Shown: positions 50,101 to 64,000, counted from the stretch's first letter. The stretch is 64,000 bases of DNA from Hormiphora californensis (GCA_020137815.1 CM035355.1:1181963-1245962); one strand, 5' to 3'. Numbers and translations are program-made. Notes: generated from the letters alone by a model not told the origin.

Positions 50101-52290
50101 CTGAGTTGGGGTCAGGTCAGGGGGGATTGAGTTGGGGTCGGGTCACAACAGGGGTCAGGGGGGATTGAGTTGGGGTCGGGTCACAACACGGGGTCAGGGG
50201 GATTGAGTTGGGGTCGGGTCACAACACGGGGTCAGGGGAGGTTGAGATTGAGTTGGGGTCGGGTCACAACAGGGGGTCAGGGGGGATTGAGTTGGAGTCG
50301 GGTCACAACACGGGGTCAGGGGGATTGAGTTGGGGTCGGGTCACAACACGGGGTCAGGGGGGATTGAGTTGGGGTCGGGTCACAACACGGGGTCAGGGGG
50401 ATTGAGTTGGGGTCGGGTCACAACACGGGGTCAGGGGGATTGAGTTGGGGTCGGGTCACAACACGGGGTCAGGGGGATTGAGTTGGGGTCGGGTCACAAC
50501 ACGGGGTCAGGGGGATTGAGTTGGGGTCGGGTCACAACAGGGGGTCAGGGGGATTGAGTTGGGGTCGGGTCACAACACGGGGTCAGGGGGGATTGAGTTG
50601 GGGTCGGGTCACAACACGGGGTCAGGGGGATTGAGTTGGGGTCGTGTCACAACAGGGGGTCAGGGGGATTGAGTTGGGGTCGGGTCACAACACGGGGTCA
50701 GGGGGATTGAGTTGGGGTCGGGTCACAACAGGGGGTCAGGGGGGATTGAGTTGGGGCCAGGTCACAACACGGGGTCAGGGGGATTGAGTTGGGGTCGGGT
50801 CACGACAGGGGGTCAGGGGGGATTGAGTTGGGGCCAGGTCACAACACGGGGTCAGGGGGATTGAGTTGGGGTCGGGTCACAACACGGGGTCAGGGGAGGT
50901 TTAGATTGAGTTGGGGTCAGGTCACGACAGGGGGTCAGGGGGATTGAGTTGGGGTCGGGTCACAACACGGGGTCAGGGGGATTGAGTTGGGGTCGGGTCA
51001 CAACACGGGGTCAGGGGGGATTGAGTTGGGGTCGGGTCACAACAGGGGGTCAGGGGGATTGAGTTGGGGTCGGGTCACAACAGGGGGTCAGGGGGATTGA
51101 GTTGGGGTCGGGTCACAACAGGGGTCAGGGGATTGAGTTGAGGTCGGGTCACAGCACGGGTCAGGGGGATTGAGTTGGGGTCGGGTCACAACACGGGGTC
51201 AGGGGGGATTGAGTTGGGGTCGGGTCACAACACGGGGTCAGGGGGGATTGAGTTGGGGTCGGGTCACAACACGGGGTCAGGGGGGATTGAGTTGGGCCTT
51301 GGGGTCGGGTCACAACAGGGGTCAGGGGGATTGAGTTGGGGTCGGGTCACAACACGGGGTCAGGGGATTGAGTTGGGGTCGGGTCACAACACGGGGTCAG
51401 GGGGGATTGAGTTGGCTGTTGGGGTCGGGTCACAACAGGGGTCAGGGGGATTGAGTTGGGGTCGGGTCACAACACGGGGTCAGGGGATTGAGTTGGGGTC
51501 GGGTCACAACAGGGGGTCAGGGGGATTGAGTTGGGGTCGGGTCACAACACGGGGTCAGGGGGGATTGAGTTGGGGCCAGGTCACAACACGGGGTCAGGGG
51601 GATTGAGTTGGGGTCGGGTCACAACACGGGGTCAGGGGAGGTTTAGATTGAGTTGGGGTCAGGTCACGACAGGGGGTCAGGGGGATTGAGTTGGGGTCGG
51701 GTCACAACACGGGGTCAGGGGGATTGAGTTGGGGTCGGGTCACAACACGGGGTCAGGGGGGATTGAGTTGGGGTCGGGTCACAACAGGGGGTCAGGGGGA
51801 TTGAGTTGGGGTCGGGTCACAACAGGGGGTCAGGGGGATTGAGTTGGGGTCGGGTCACAACAGGGGTCAGGGGATTGAGTTGAGGTCGGGTCACAGCACG
51901 GGTCAGGGGGATTGAGTTGGGGTCGGGTCACAACACGGGGTCAGGGGGGATTGAGTTGGGGTCGGGTCACAACACGGGGTCAGGGGGGATTGAGTTGGGG
52001 TCGGGTCACAACACGGGGTCAGGGGGGATTGAGTTGGGGTCGGGTCACAACAGGGGTTAGGGGGATTGAGTTGGGGTCGGGTCACAACACGGGGTCAGGG
52101 GATTGAGTTGGGGTCGGGTCACAACAGGGGGTCAGGGGGATTGAGTTGGGGTCGGGTCACAACAGGGGTCAGGGGGATTGAGTTGGGGTCGGGTCACAAC
52201 ACGGGTCAGGGGGATTGAGTTGGGGTCGGGTCACAACACGGGGTCAGGGGGATTGAGTTGGGGTCGGGTCACAACAGGGGTCAGGGGGTT
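50101..52290. repeat. 38-bp minisatellite array, about 2.2 kb, in a CMTR1 intron
   Basis: Roughly 57 tandem units of about 38 bases; core gattgagttggggtcgggtc followed by acaacacggggtcaggg. The G-rich strand is the + strand, so the antisense gene reads C-rich sequence. Unit variants (ggtttagattg, cacagcacggg, ggccaggtcac) show a higher-order duplication: both gtttagattg (50899 and 51641) and aggtcgggtcacagcac (51141 and 51883) recur 742 bases apart. The array begins at the base next to the CMTR1 exon, within the acceptor (cccaactcag). ORFs of GSGHNTGSGG type are artefacts. Confidence 0.95.
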
Positions 52291-53079
52291 GGGTTTAAGG
52301 GAAAATACAGGCGACCCCAACTCAAAATGTTTAACAAAAAACTTCCCAAAACTCGATCTGGGGTCCTCTTCGGTGTATTTTTCTGTTTTTGATTTTAAAT
52401 AGGTAACTGTAGAGAACTGAGGTTTTCCCTTTGCTCTTGAAAAACCCGATCAAACCCAAACCCTGGTAATAGGGGAATTTTGAAAAAACAAACCTCCCCC
52501 CCCCCACCCCACCACTACCCACCCCACCCCACCCCCCCCTCCCCACTCCCCCAAAACCACAAACCTTTTAACTACTACCCCTTTTTACCACCCCCCTTTA
52601 AACCACTACCTTCCCCCACTAACCCTTCCCCCCCTAACCCTCCCACTACCCTCACCCCCCCTCCCCAAATTTCCCCCTCAAAACCTACCTTTCCCACTCC
52701 CTTTCACCACTACCTCCCCACTCTCACCACACCCCCAACCCCATTTCCCCCTTAACCTCACCCCCTCCCTTCCAAAATTTACCTCACCACTCCCTTTAAA
52801 CCACTACCCCCCCCCCCCCCTTTACCCTACCCCCCACCACCACCCTCCCACAAACCTTCCACCCCCCTTTACCATTTACCTTCCCACCCCTTACCAAAAA
52901 ACCTTCCCAAACCTCCCCTCCCATTTAACCAATCCCCCCCTTTTAGGAACCCCCCTACCTCACCACCCCCCCTTTCCCCACTACCTCCCACTCCCTTTTC
53001 CCACCACCTTCCACTACCTCACCCTCCCTTTAAACCCCACCTCCCCCAAACTCCCTTTTAACCGTTTTTGGGGGTTGGG

Positions 53080-53306
53080 GGGTCTGTGTCAGGGGTTTAA
53101 TAATAGCGACCTTCTCAAAGGCATATCTCACAAATGCCCCGCCCCAACAGAGGGAGTAAAGAGATAAAATGTCTTGCTCCACAAATAGTCCACGGAAAAG
53201 ATTTTTAGTAAAATATCTAACAAATCAAACCCGAATTTTCAACTTCTTCTGGTATGTCACTACCCACCTTGCCGAAGTACTGACAGGGCACAAGCAAACT
53301 GACAAA
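53080..53306 (-). CDS. CMTR1: Degraded CMTR1 methyltransferase exons
   Basis: On the minus strand, after an acceptor-like tttgtcag, a frame reads FACALSVLRQ, the counterpart of the CMTR1 helix before the catalytic KTFDLF segment. Further on, KTFYLFTPSVG and, one frame away, GAFVRYAFEKVAIIKPLTQ match the order found in CMTR1. The frame change falls in a G-run (about 53139-53150). This shows that the MTase domain runs through here and that the sequence carries indels. Confidence 0.65.
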
Positions 53307-56300
53307 GAAAAGTTTCTGTTTTCGTTAGGCCCTCCGGATTTTCCTTTCCCCCCCCCCACATTCCCCATCACCATAAAAAAGGGGAGCCCACCCCCCCTGT
53401 GGGGGCCCCATGACATACTCTCGGAATCCTTTCCGGTTCTCGGGTTGGTGTTTTCGCCTCCCGCCCTGTAGAGAGAAAGGATAGAGAAAAGAAGAAGAGA
53501 AGGGGGATGGCGGGAGATATAGGAAAAGGAGAGAGAGAGGGAACCGGGAAAAGGACAAAAGAGAACAAATGGAAGAAACCGAGAGGGGACAAAGGAGAGA
53601 CATAGACAGAAAAGAGAGAAGAGAGAGAAGAGAGAGAAAGAGGAGACAGGAGGGGAGAGACAAAAGAGGGGAGATAAAGAGAGAGAGGAGAGAGAGAGAA
53701 AAGATAAGAGTATCAGAGAAGAGAGAAATAGAAAAAAAAAATATACAAGCCATTCGAAGAAAAGAGAAAAATTTGCAAAAAAAAATCAGTTTTTAACCAA
53801 ACCTTTTCCCTCCAGCCCCATGCCCTTTTTCAAACACTCCCTTTTTTTTCCAAACCCTTAAAGGAAAAATTTTTTGAAAAAAATTTTTAAATTCCCCCCT
53901 AGCGTCGGGGGCCCCATCCTTAGGGGTCATCCAAACCCCCCTTTGGCCCCCAAATTTGGGGCCCCCAAACCCTGGGTCCCTCCCCCCCGAAAAATTAAAA
54001 ACCCGGGCCCATTTTTAAACCGCCGGGCCCCTTTGAAAACAAAACAAAAATTTCCCGGGGGGTTCGGGGGGGGGGTTTTTTTTTTGGGGCGGAAAAGGGG
54101 TTCGTTAGGGCCCCTAAAACCTAAAAAGGCCCTTTTTTCCTTTTTTTTGGCCCGGGGCCCTCTGGAAGGGGGGGGTGGGGTGAGAATTGAAATAGCCCCG
54201 TTTCATTTTTTTTTATTTTTTTATACAATGAAAACCGGGTAAATTGTTTTACTTGGAAAACAGTCTAAAAAAGCAAGCAAAAGGAATTAGGCCCAAACAC
54301 GAAAACAACTAACAAAGAAAACAGTAGTTGCTCGATTCAGGTACCTGTTTTGAAAATAAACCTGATCAAATCCTCTCGAAGGGATTGGGCCCGGGCCCCG
54401 AGCATCTTTTAAAACCTCTTTCCTCAGGAAACCCGGGTCAAATTTTTTCCCCTTTGTTTTTAAAAATTTTCCCCCCTAAAAACCCCCCTTTTTAGAGACA
54501 AAAAAACCTAGGAGGAGGAGAGTTTTACCCAAAACAATTAGTTTAACATTTCTACCAGGTTACTCCCCCCTTTTTTGTTTGAGATAAAATTTTTGGGGCC
54601 TAAAAATTTCCCCCAAAACCCCTCCTAAAAATGGTACTAACTTGGTTTCATCCTCCACAGTTTCCTTCCTAGTTCCAACAAAAAGGCCCCATATCCCCCC
54701 CCCCCTTTGAAGAACCCCTCATCCCCTCAAACTTGGGTTTCCCCCTCCATTCGCATTGACTTGAGGGGGAAAACAGGTCCTTCCCTTTTTCCCCTCTCAC
54801 ATTGCCCGGGAATCCTGGTGGGAGAGGAGAGATGAGGAAAAAAGGAGAAAGAGAGAAAAGAGAGGGGGAAGAGGGGAAAAAAATAGGGGAAGAGCTAGAG
54901 AAAGAGAGAGGAAAAGGGGAGAAAGAGGAGAGAGAAAGAGGGGAAGAGCAGAGAGAGAAAAGCCCGAGAGAGGAGAGAAAAGGGGCCCAGAAAAAAGAAA
55001 AAGAAGCGAAAGGAGCAAAAGAAGATAATAGAGAAGCCCAGAGAAAGAGAGAAAAACCGCCAAGAAGAGAAAAGAAGAAGAGAGAGAAAAAAGGAGAAAA
55101 GGAGACCTAAAAGAGTAAAAATGGGGAGAAGGAGAGAGGAGAAGAAAGAGGAAAAGGGAATTTCCCTTTCAGTAAATGTCCCAGCCCACTTTTTCCCTTT
55201 TTTTTGTAAATGTTTCAATCGGGGTCTTTGGGTTTACCCGGCCACCCTTTTCCCGGAACCCCCCGTTCCTGGCTTGAATCCCATACTTTTCGGGGAGAAA
55301 AGGGGGGAAAACCCGGCAGAGCGAAGGAGGGAAATAACAAATTCAACGAAAAAGGGGGAAATTTAAATAAAAATATGGAGAGATAAGTTAAGAAAATTTG
55401 GGAGGGGCCCCAAAATAAAGATGGGGGGAATAAAAGGTCCGCCTTATGTTGATTGAAAACTACACAAACCCGACCGGTCCTTGTTTCCACTTTTTTTTCC
55501 CATTTTTAATAAAAATGAAAATTTCCGAATTTTTTCCTTTTTCTCAAAACCACTGGTTTGGGGGTGTTTTTTTCCCCCCAAAAATTTTGGAGGAGAACAA
55601 AAACATGGGGTTCTAGGAAAAAGCATTTTTTTAAAAGGGTAGGACAAAGCAGTTTTCAAAAGAGCATGGAGGCTACAAACCCGCGGGACAGTTTTGGGCC
55701 ATGTTTCCACCCCTGGACTGTAAACCCCTTTCTGAAACTGCTCACTTTTTTTAACTGGGACTCAAAATCTCTGGTTTGCGGGGGTTAACAAAGGTAGATA
55801 AATGAACATGCTCTCCATACTTCCCCTTCTTCTTTAAGAAGGGAACTGGCCCTGTAACCCCCCCCCCCCCCTCCCCACCCCCCAGAGGGGGGAATCTTGT
55901 CTTTTGGATAGATTTTGACTTTGGGAAAGGAACTGATCGGGTCAAATGGGAAAAGGTTTTGGTGGGGTGCCTTTGTCCCCGGGTTTGGGGTCCCCCCCTT
56001 TTCCAATTTCCCCCAACCCCCCCCCCCAAAGTTGGTTTTGTAAATGGGGGGGTTTTGTCCCCAATAAATGGGGTTTTTTTTTAGGGGGGGACATTAAAAA
56101 ATAAAAGGGGGGGGGGGTGGGGGTTTAATTTAATTTTTGGGGGGGGGGGGGGGGGGGGAGGCCCTAAACTAATTTTTTTAAATCAAAACCTAAAAAACCA
56201 AATAACCGCTCCCCCAAATTTTGGAAACTCCTAAAAGACCACATTTTTTCAGATGGGTTTTTGACCCTTAAAACCCCAAAAACGGCCATGCCCGAAGTAT

Positions 56301-56562
56301 TTCGACTTTTTTTGAGTGTTCGCCTTAAATTCGGGTTTTTGTAGGGTTTTTTTTTGATCTTCCCGAAACCCGGGGTGAAGTCGGGAAAATGGGTTTTCCC
56401 CCTCCCCCCTTTTTTCCTTTTCAGACCCCCCCCTTTTTTCTGTGGGCGAAGGGGGGGAATACCTATTTTTTCCTGATTCACCAAAATTTTTCAGCTAAAA
56501 AAAACCGGGCCCCTAAAACCCGGGAATTTTTGCAACCCGTCACTAAAAAAAAAAATTTCCCT

Positions 56563-56617
<55 letters not shown>
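56563..56617. repeat. C homopolymer, about 55 bases
   Basis: An uninterrupted C run inside the low-quality stretch. Its length is unlikely to be biological as written. Confidence 0.9.
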
Positions 56618-56619
<2 letters not shown>

Positions 56620-56971
56620 GCCCGGGCGTTTTAGATGTGACCCGTAGAAAATATCAAGGGTCCCGGGGAAATGGGGGCCAAAAGGGAAAATTTTTCCAAC
56701 AACCGGGGGTTCCCTTAGCCCTTCGGGCCCCGGGAATTTCCTTTAACAAAAACGCTTGCAGGGGGGTCTACCCAGAATCTTTTTTTTGTCTCACCTTGGG
56801 GGGAAATCTTTTGTTTATTTTGTCTGGGGGAGGCGGGGGGGGGGGGGGGGTAGGAAAAGTCTAAACAAGATAACGAAGTGGACAACCATTATAAGTACTT
56901 GGAACATTCAATGGGTAAGTTCTGGCTGAGACATGTGGTAAGAAAGAAATTGGCATTGCATTATGACGTAC

Positions 56972-58752
56972 CAGAGAGGAGGGCTCCACTCTCGTAATCT
57001 CGCTTTATCTCCGCTAACCGCTCATCATTAGGCTCAAAGAAGCGAAGGTAATGGTAGGGAACGTCAACAGATGTATCTCCCCCTAACTTTCTGTGCTCCT
57101 CTATTGAACCCTTACCACCTGGAAATATAGTCGACATTTAAATCTTATTATACATTTTGAGAGACCGGAGCGAGAGCAGAATTGACTTGCTTGAGTCCAC
57201 AACTAGTAAATGTTAGATCCCTGGAGGAACACTGTTCCTCCGCCGAGACTCACCGGAGAAAGCATGCTTGTTAATCTTTGTCTTGATTTTCTTTGGAGTG
57301 TCACTCATCTCCACATTACTGTTACTATCACTACTACTCATCTTCGTCTGAGCCCCCTGTAGAGCCGGCAGGAAGGTAGAATGCAGAAGGACGGGTTTGT
57401 TTTGTTTCAATCGGGGTGCCACATCTCGCGTTATCCGGAAATATGGGTCTTGGTCAATAGCACAGGGGATCAGACAGTGGACCTTCTTATTCCCGAATAT
57501 GTGGGGAAATGAGTTACTGAAACTGGGTGCTGCTTGGATGGCGGGGAAGGATATTTTACCGATGTAGGAATCCCCCGAGAAACCGAAACATTTCTGGGCC
57601 TGAGAGGAGAGGGAATGACATGGGTTAATTTTTTGTTATGTAGCTTGAAGGTACATCTATTTTGGATAAGATGGTTAATATTCCAACATGTTTTAGTTTG
57701 TTTTACCTGATTGTAGTTGATGCATTTCTGTATCCTATTCATGTTCCAATAGAACTCTTTGCACGAGGGTATGTACTCTAGATCACAGAATATAAAGGTC
57801 TTCTCAGGATTGAAACCAAATGCTATAATGTCCTGGGAACGGGTGGGTACACTAATTAGAGATAATTTTGAGGAAAAACAGGGATAATAATAATAATAAT
57901 AATCAATACATTTAATATACCGCTTAATAGTGTTAAAAATAAATGGTTCACTACCGGGGTTAACGGATAAACGTTATACCATTTACCACTTTCTAAAGCG
58001 GTAGTTGCCTACCCAAAAGAAGAATGTTATAGAACAGACTCCCCTCAGATAGGAACTATATGCCAGTAGATAAGTGTGTGCATTGGCCATTGAGTTTTTA
58101 AAAATATTTAATAAGAGAATAATTAATTAATTAATTTGATATGAGTAAATACTGTTAATTAATAGTTTAATCAAGATAAAATCAGAGTTATATTGTACAG
58201 GTGATCAGATTAATTTAAAATAAGTCAGATAAGATTTACAGTTGGTATAAAAATAAATTATATAATTATATATATATAAAAAAACAGCCCGTAAAAAACT
58301 AGAAAAGGTAAAAAAAAATTACGTCAGGATAAAGTAAATTACTGAAGATGCTAACAGATGGGTGAGTGAAGTGAACGATGGAGATTAATATATACTGTGC
58401 TATCTAATTATAGACTTTATCGAAAAGGTGGGTCTTTAATCGCTTCTTAAACACTTCAGTAGAATCTGACTAACCTACTCGGGATATCTCTAGGAGGCTA
58501 TTCCATAGTTTTAGGAGCAACCAATGCTAATCATACTATAATAATTATAACGTTTTGATTATCTCGTAAGCACTGTAATGGCGAAACAAGCTATGTGTAA
58601 TTGATTAACTGAAAACATCTGGAGTAGGTTTTACCTTGATATTTTCATGGGCCAGTTTGTTAGCGTCCTCTAAAGAGAGATCTTTCCATAGTGCTTTCTC
58701 ATCATCAGTCATCTGTATCACTAGCGGCACATCAAACACCTCTTGCAGCCAT
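56972..58752 (-). CDS. WARS1: Tryptophanyl-tRNA synthetase, cytoplasmic, internal exons
   Basis: Exons 58635-58752, 57707-57832, 57254-57599 and 56972-57118, in phase. They follow WARS1: [77 protein letters not shown], then [13 protein letters not shown] with the class I KMSSS signature at 57330-57344, and [16 protein letters not shown]. The enzyme activates Trp and charges tRNA-Trp in the cytosol. The 5' exons with the HIGH-type motif are not found between 58753 and the window end. The last C-terminal exon should lie just below 56970, but the sequence becomes unreliable there. Confidence 0.92.
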
Positions 58753-59408
58753 CTAGTGGGAGGGGGGGTTAGAAATCAGATGGTCTGTTCGCTGTTTCCC
58801 AGCCCAGTTACTGTTACAACAGAGCGAATCAGGAATTCCCCGGACATCACACTTTGAGAAATGCTGCAGCCAGACGGCACACCGGAGATGTGAATTTGAC
58901 ACTGCCAGGTGCATCACTGTGTTACCCTCTGTATCTTTACTGAGATCCTCGAACCCCAAACTCAACCAGCCATCTGATAACCTCCTTGTGTCCTTTACTG
59001 GCGGCGTGGTGCACTGAGGAGAATTTAGGGGTTAATTTAGGATAATTTAGGATTTATTTAGGAGTTAATTTAATTAATGATTTAATCTTAGAGTACGTCT
59101 TATATTTAGGGTGCAGTGCTATTTAGGAGTTCCAATTTAGGCGTAGTCGTCCCTTCCGCGTGATTCCACACGTGAGTTAACATCTTTTCTCTGGAGTTGT
59201 ATGGCGCGGCTTTAGCTCTTTATCTGACCCCTTTACATTTTAGGAGTTATTAGTAGATAATTTAGCAAAAACCAAAAGGGGGGGGGCCCAAAAAAGGGAA
59301 GTAAAAAAAGGGGGACCTTGTGAGTTGTTGTTGTCAGCATAGTAACTATGGTATTCACAGACTCCCTTGAGTTGAAACATTTCACTGGTGTGCTCTTGAT
59401 ATTCCCCG
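58753..59408 (-). CDS. Ankyrin-repeat protein exons (partial, one frame break)
   Basis: Exon 59317-59408 ([15 protein letters not shown] ... NNNSQ) joins exon 59014 downward in phase (G + TG). The second exon reads an ankyrin repeat, [20 protein letters not shown], then continues one frame away as [20 protein letters not shown], a second ankyrin repeat. The switch is at a run of four Gs (58954-58957 on the + strand), as if one base too many. The frame then ends at TAG 58753-58755, which overlaps the acceptor of the WARS1 exon at 58752. Whether these exons form a gene nested in a WARS1 intron or a separate upstream gene cannot be told here. Confidence 0.6.
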
Positions 59409-59409
59409 C

Positions 59410-60623
<1,214 letters not shown>

Positions 60624-61246
60624 GGGGGGGGTCCAGCCCTAAAAAAAGCTAAGCTATCGGCCAAAATCAGGGTACCTTTAGCTTTTTTTAGCTTTTTTTA
60701 GCTTTTTTTAGCTTTTTTTAGCCTCTTTTAGCTTTTTTTAGCTTTTTTTAGCTTTATTTAGCTTTTTTTAGCTTTTTTTAGGCTAAAAAAAGCTAAAAAA
60801 AGCTAAAAAAAGCTAAAATTGAGTTTTTAGTGGATTCATATAGGTTCGAATCCCGCTGACGCCAAATTTTTTAAACTTTTATTATAACGTTTTATAACGT
60901 TTTTTGAACTTTTTTAAAACTATTTTTATCAAATTTGAATAATATTTTTATCGAAAAAATGTCTCCAGAAAATGGCAGTACGGGTGGATACAGAAATTGC
61001 TATGTATGGACATAAACGGTAGATTATGGTAAAAAAATGTGCAGGAAATGAACAAATGCAGTCAATAGACGTCCGGAAGGATGAAAATTTAATGGAAAAG
61101 TGTCAAGATGAATGCTGAAAAAACATAAAAAGTAGGGCTAAAAAAAGCTAAAAAAAGCTAAAAAAAGCTAAAAAAAGCCAACATAAAAAAAGCAATCGAC
61201 CAAAATCAGGGTACCTTTAGCTTTTTTTAGGGCTGGACCCCCCCCC
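60624..61246. mobile_element. 623-bp inverted-repeat element with AGCTTTTTTT arrays and AGAAGAT duplication
   Basis: Ends GGGGGGGGTCCAGCCCTAAA and its complement, flanked by AGAAGAT at 60617-60623 and 61247-61253. Inside are two arrays of a ten-base unit (tttagctttt / aaaaagctaa): about ten units at 60680-60780, then the inverted form, and a shorter array at 61138-61180. A subterminal atcagggtacctttagc block occurs near both ends. Seven to eight base duplications resemble hAT-type insertion. No transposase. Confidence 0.75.
60843..60853 (+). other. tRNA-type B box inside the AGCTTTTTTT element
   Basis: GGTTCGAATCC is a perfect pol III B-box core. It is followed by cgctgacgccaaatttttt, resembling a tRNA 3' end and an oligo-T stop. 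The flanking T-arm pairing is poor and no A box or D arm is recognised, so this is a tRNA-derived remnant at most. Confidence 0.4.
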
Positions 61247-61393
61247 AGAAGATAGAAAAACGAACTGAGAACTAGGACGGAACGAAAGAGATGAAGAATT
61301 GAAGAACTGAAGAATGAGTGAAAGATAGGAGACCGATAAAAAGATATCGATGGTCATCTAAGCATGCTATAGTGAATGATCTAATCATATGTA

Positions 61394-62687
61394 CTGTGTG
61401 TTTTTAAATGACTGAGACTGTTCAAATCGACATAGCGTCAAAAGTTGTAAATATTTTGCTCTGAAATTTTAGGACAAGGTAGATGGCTACCTGCCATTTA
61501 TTTTACTCGAATTTCAGCAAAATCGGTCGTTCCTGAATGAACCTGTAGCCCAAAAACCTCCTCTAACTTTGAGCGCTCAGATCTCTGCAACCTGATGAGG
61601 TAGAGAGCTCAAACTTTCACAATATGTTCATTAGACAATTTACAAACTTTTGGCTGCTTGGTTTGGCGATATCTTTTTTAGTTCCTTCGCAGGAACACGG
61701 CAAAGTGGTGTAAGTCGGCCTAATTGGGAGCATTTTTGCACTCAGGTATCACGTATCACGTGTCTTACTGGGGGTAATCAGCCCTCAGCCATGTGTTACA
61801 CCGATTCTGTAATTGGTTCTGAGTGTGGCAAAGTGTTGCGCTTCGTCAGCAGACGTGATCATAGTGTCTGAAATCGTTGACAAGGTCACGTGACTAGCTG
61901 TCATGGTACTGAGTGTGGTAAAGCGTGGCGCTTCGTCATGACAAGAGAGAGAGGGAGAGAGAGAGAGAAAAAAGATAGCGAGAGAAATAGAGAGAAAGGA
62001 AGAGAGTCACATCTTCTTCGTCATGACGAGAGAGTTATACTCAGCAGATAGAGAGAGCGAATCGGTGACACTAGACGTTGTTATCATGTCGACTGTCGAG
62101 ATGTTCCACATCTAATAACGTGACCTTGTAACAAGAAAGAGAGAGAGACAGCAGAATATAAAGGAAGAGAATTAGAAAAGTTTGTCTGGATTTCAGCTTG
62201 TGACCGATTTCGGACACTATGATCACGTCTGCTGACGAAGCGCCACACTTTATCACACTCAGCACCAATTACAGAATCGGTGTAACACATGGCTGAGGGC
62301 TGATTACCCCCAGTAAGACACGTGATACGTGATACCTGAGTGCAAAAATGCTCCCAATTAGGCCGACTTACACCACTTTGCCGTGTTCCTGCGAAAGAAC
62401 TAAAAAAGATATCGCCAAACCAAGCAGTCAAAAGTTTGTAAATTGTCTAATGAACATATTGTGAAAGTTTGAGCTCTCTACCTCATCAGGTTGCAGAGAT
62501 CTGAGCGCTCAAAGTTAGAGGAGGTTTTTGGGCTACAGGTTCATTCAGGAACGACCGATTTTGCTGAAATTCGAGTAAAATAAATGGCAGGTAGCCATCT
62601 ACCTTGTCCTAAAATTTCAGAGCAAAATATTCACAACTTTTGACGCTATGTCGATTTGAACAGTCTCAGTCATTTAAAAACACACAG
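61394..62687. mobile_element. 1.3-kb foldback element with TA duplication
   Basis: Ends CTGTGTGTTTTTAAATGACT and its complement, with TA on both outer sides (61392-61393 and 62688-62689). Arms of about 480 bases enclose a GA-rich loop (about 61940-62160). The 73- and 115-codon ORFs are the same arm read in opposite directions. The arm contains CCTGATGAGGTAGAGAGCTC, a variant of the core found in the small MITEs. Confidence 0.8.
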
Positions 62688-62689
62688 TA

Positions 62690-64000
<1,311 letters not shown>

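Larger units (their letters stand above)
52300..56870. other. Probable low-quality (unpolished) sequence
   Basis: Base composition changes abruptly: C- and A-rich strings (cccc, ccacc, aaacc), then mixed homopolymers of four or more bases almost everywhere, including a C run of about 55 at 56563-56617 and a G run near 56145-56158. Purine-rich patches (53470-53730, 54820-55160) may be real (GA)n. Exons expected here from CMTR1 and the end of WARS1 are missing or frame-broken. I treat coding predictions inside as unreliable. Confidence 0.8.

Noticed and set aside
50208-52106. GSGHNTGSGG-type repetitive proteins
   Set aside because: Translations of the 38-bp array inside a CMTR1 intron.
50101-52290. 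CRISPR-like regular repeat array
   Set aside because: Units are contiguous with no unique spacers, and the locus is a eukaryotic intron; it is a minisatellite.
52480-56864. Proline-rich and other ORFs in the low-quality region
   Set aside because: Homopolymer-rich sequence of doubtful accuracy; only the CMTR1-like pieces have independent support.
58635-59014. Ankyrin-WARS1 fusion protein
   Set aside because: No donor in the ankyrin exon joins in phase to the WARS1 exon, and the ankyrin frame has its own stop.
60843-60880. Functional tRNA gene
   Set aside because: Only the B box and a 3'-end-like string are present; the cloverleaf cannot be built.

Overview
This is animal nuclear DNA: single genes split by canonical GT-AG introns, no operons, and long (CT)n/(GA)n microsatellites and hairpin transposons between genes. 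The orthologues I recognise (GLDC, AHSA1, BRIX1, TMEM135, MTRR, CMTR1, WARS1, ATP5F1E) are metazoan-type. Compact genes, intronless genes nested in introns, and a splice-acceptor-like AG just upstream of every initiator ATG I could place suggest a small-genome, probably non-bilaterian animal that may use spliced-leader trans-splicing. A ctenophore would fit, but that is inference, not something the sequence proves.

Layout. 0.1-2.0 kb (+): the 3' end of a tail-anchored protein gene with a BH3-like helix. 3.9-4.8 kb: a terminal-inverted-repeat element carrying a LINE ORF1-like reading frame. 5.1-15.7 kb (+): a complete 18-exon glycine decarboxylase gene (GLDC, 1007 codons), with a cytochrome P450 gene on the opposite strand in its second intron. 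16.8-19.9 kb: transposon debris, a truncated copy of a BTB gene, nested hairpin elements and a degenerate telomere-like tract. 19.95-24.2 kb (+): a BTB gene, ATP synthase epsilon, and AHSA1. 24.6-29.85 kb (+): BRIX1, whose first intron holds an SLC17-like MFS transporter and a foldback element. 29.9-40.6 kb: mostly foldback elements and microsatellites, plus weak candidate exons. 41.4-46.5 kb (-): TMEM135-like and methionine synthase reductase. 48.4-53.3 kb (-): cap methyltransferase CMTR1, interrupted by a 38-bp minisatellite and then by corrupted sequence. 57.0-59.4 kb (-): the middle of WARS1 and exons of an ankyrin-repeat gene. 59.4-64 kb: microsatellites and two more inverted-repeat elements.

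Functional links. GLDC feeds one-carbon units to folate, and MTRR reactivates the cobalamin enzyme that consumes methyl-folate. BRIX1, WARS1 and CMTR1 serve ribosome assembly, tRNA charging and mRNA capping. AHSA1 is an Hsp90 co-chaperone. No operon-like coupling is implied; neighbours are independent housekeeping genes.

Sequence quality. Roughly 52.3-56.87 kb reads like unpolished sequence: long homopolymers, a C run of about 55, broken frames inside a recognisable CMTR1 exon, and missing exons of CMTR1 and WARS1. Single-base frame breaks in the P450, TMEM135-like and ankyrin genes should be judged against this.
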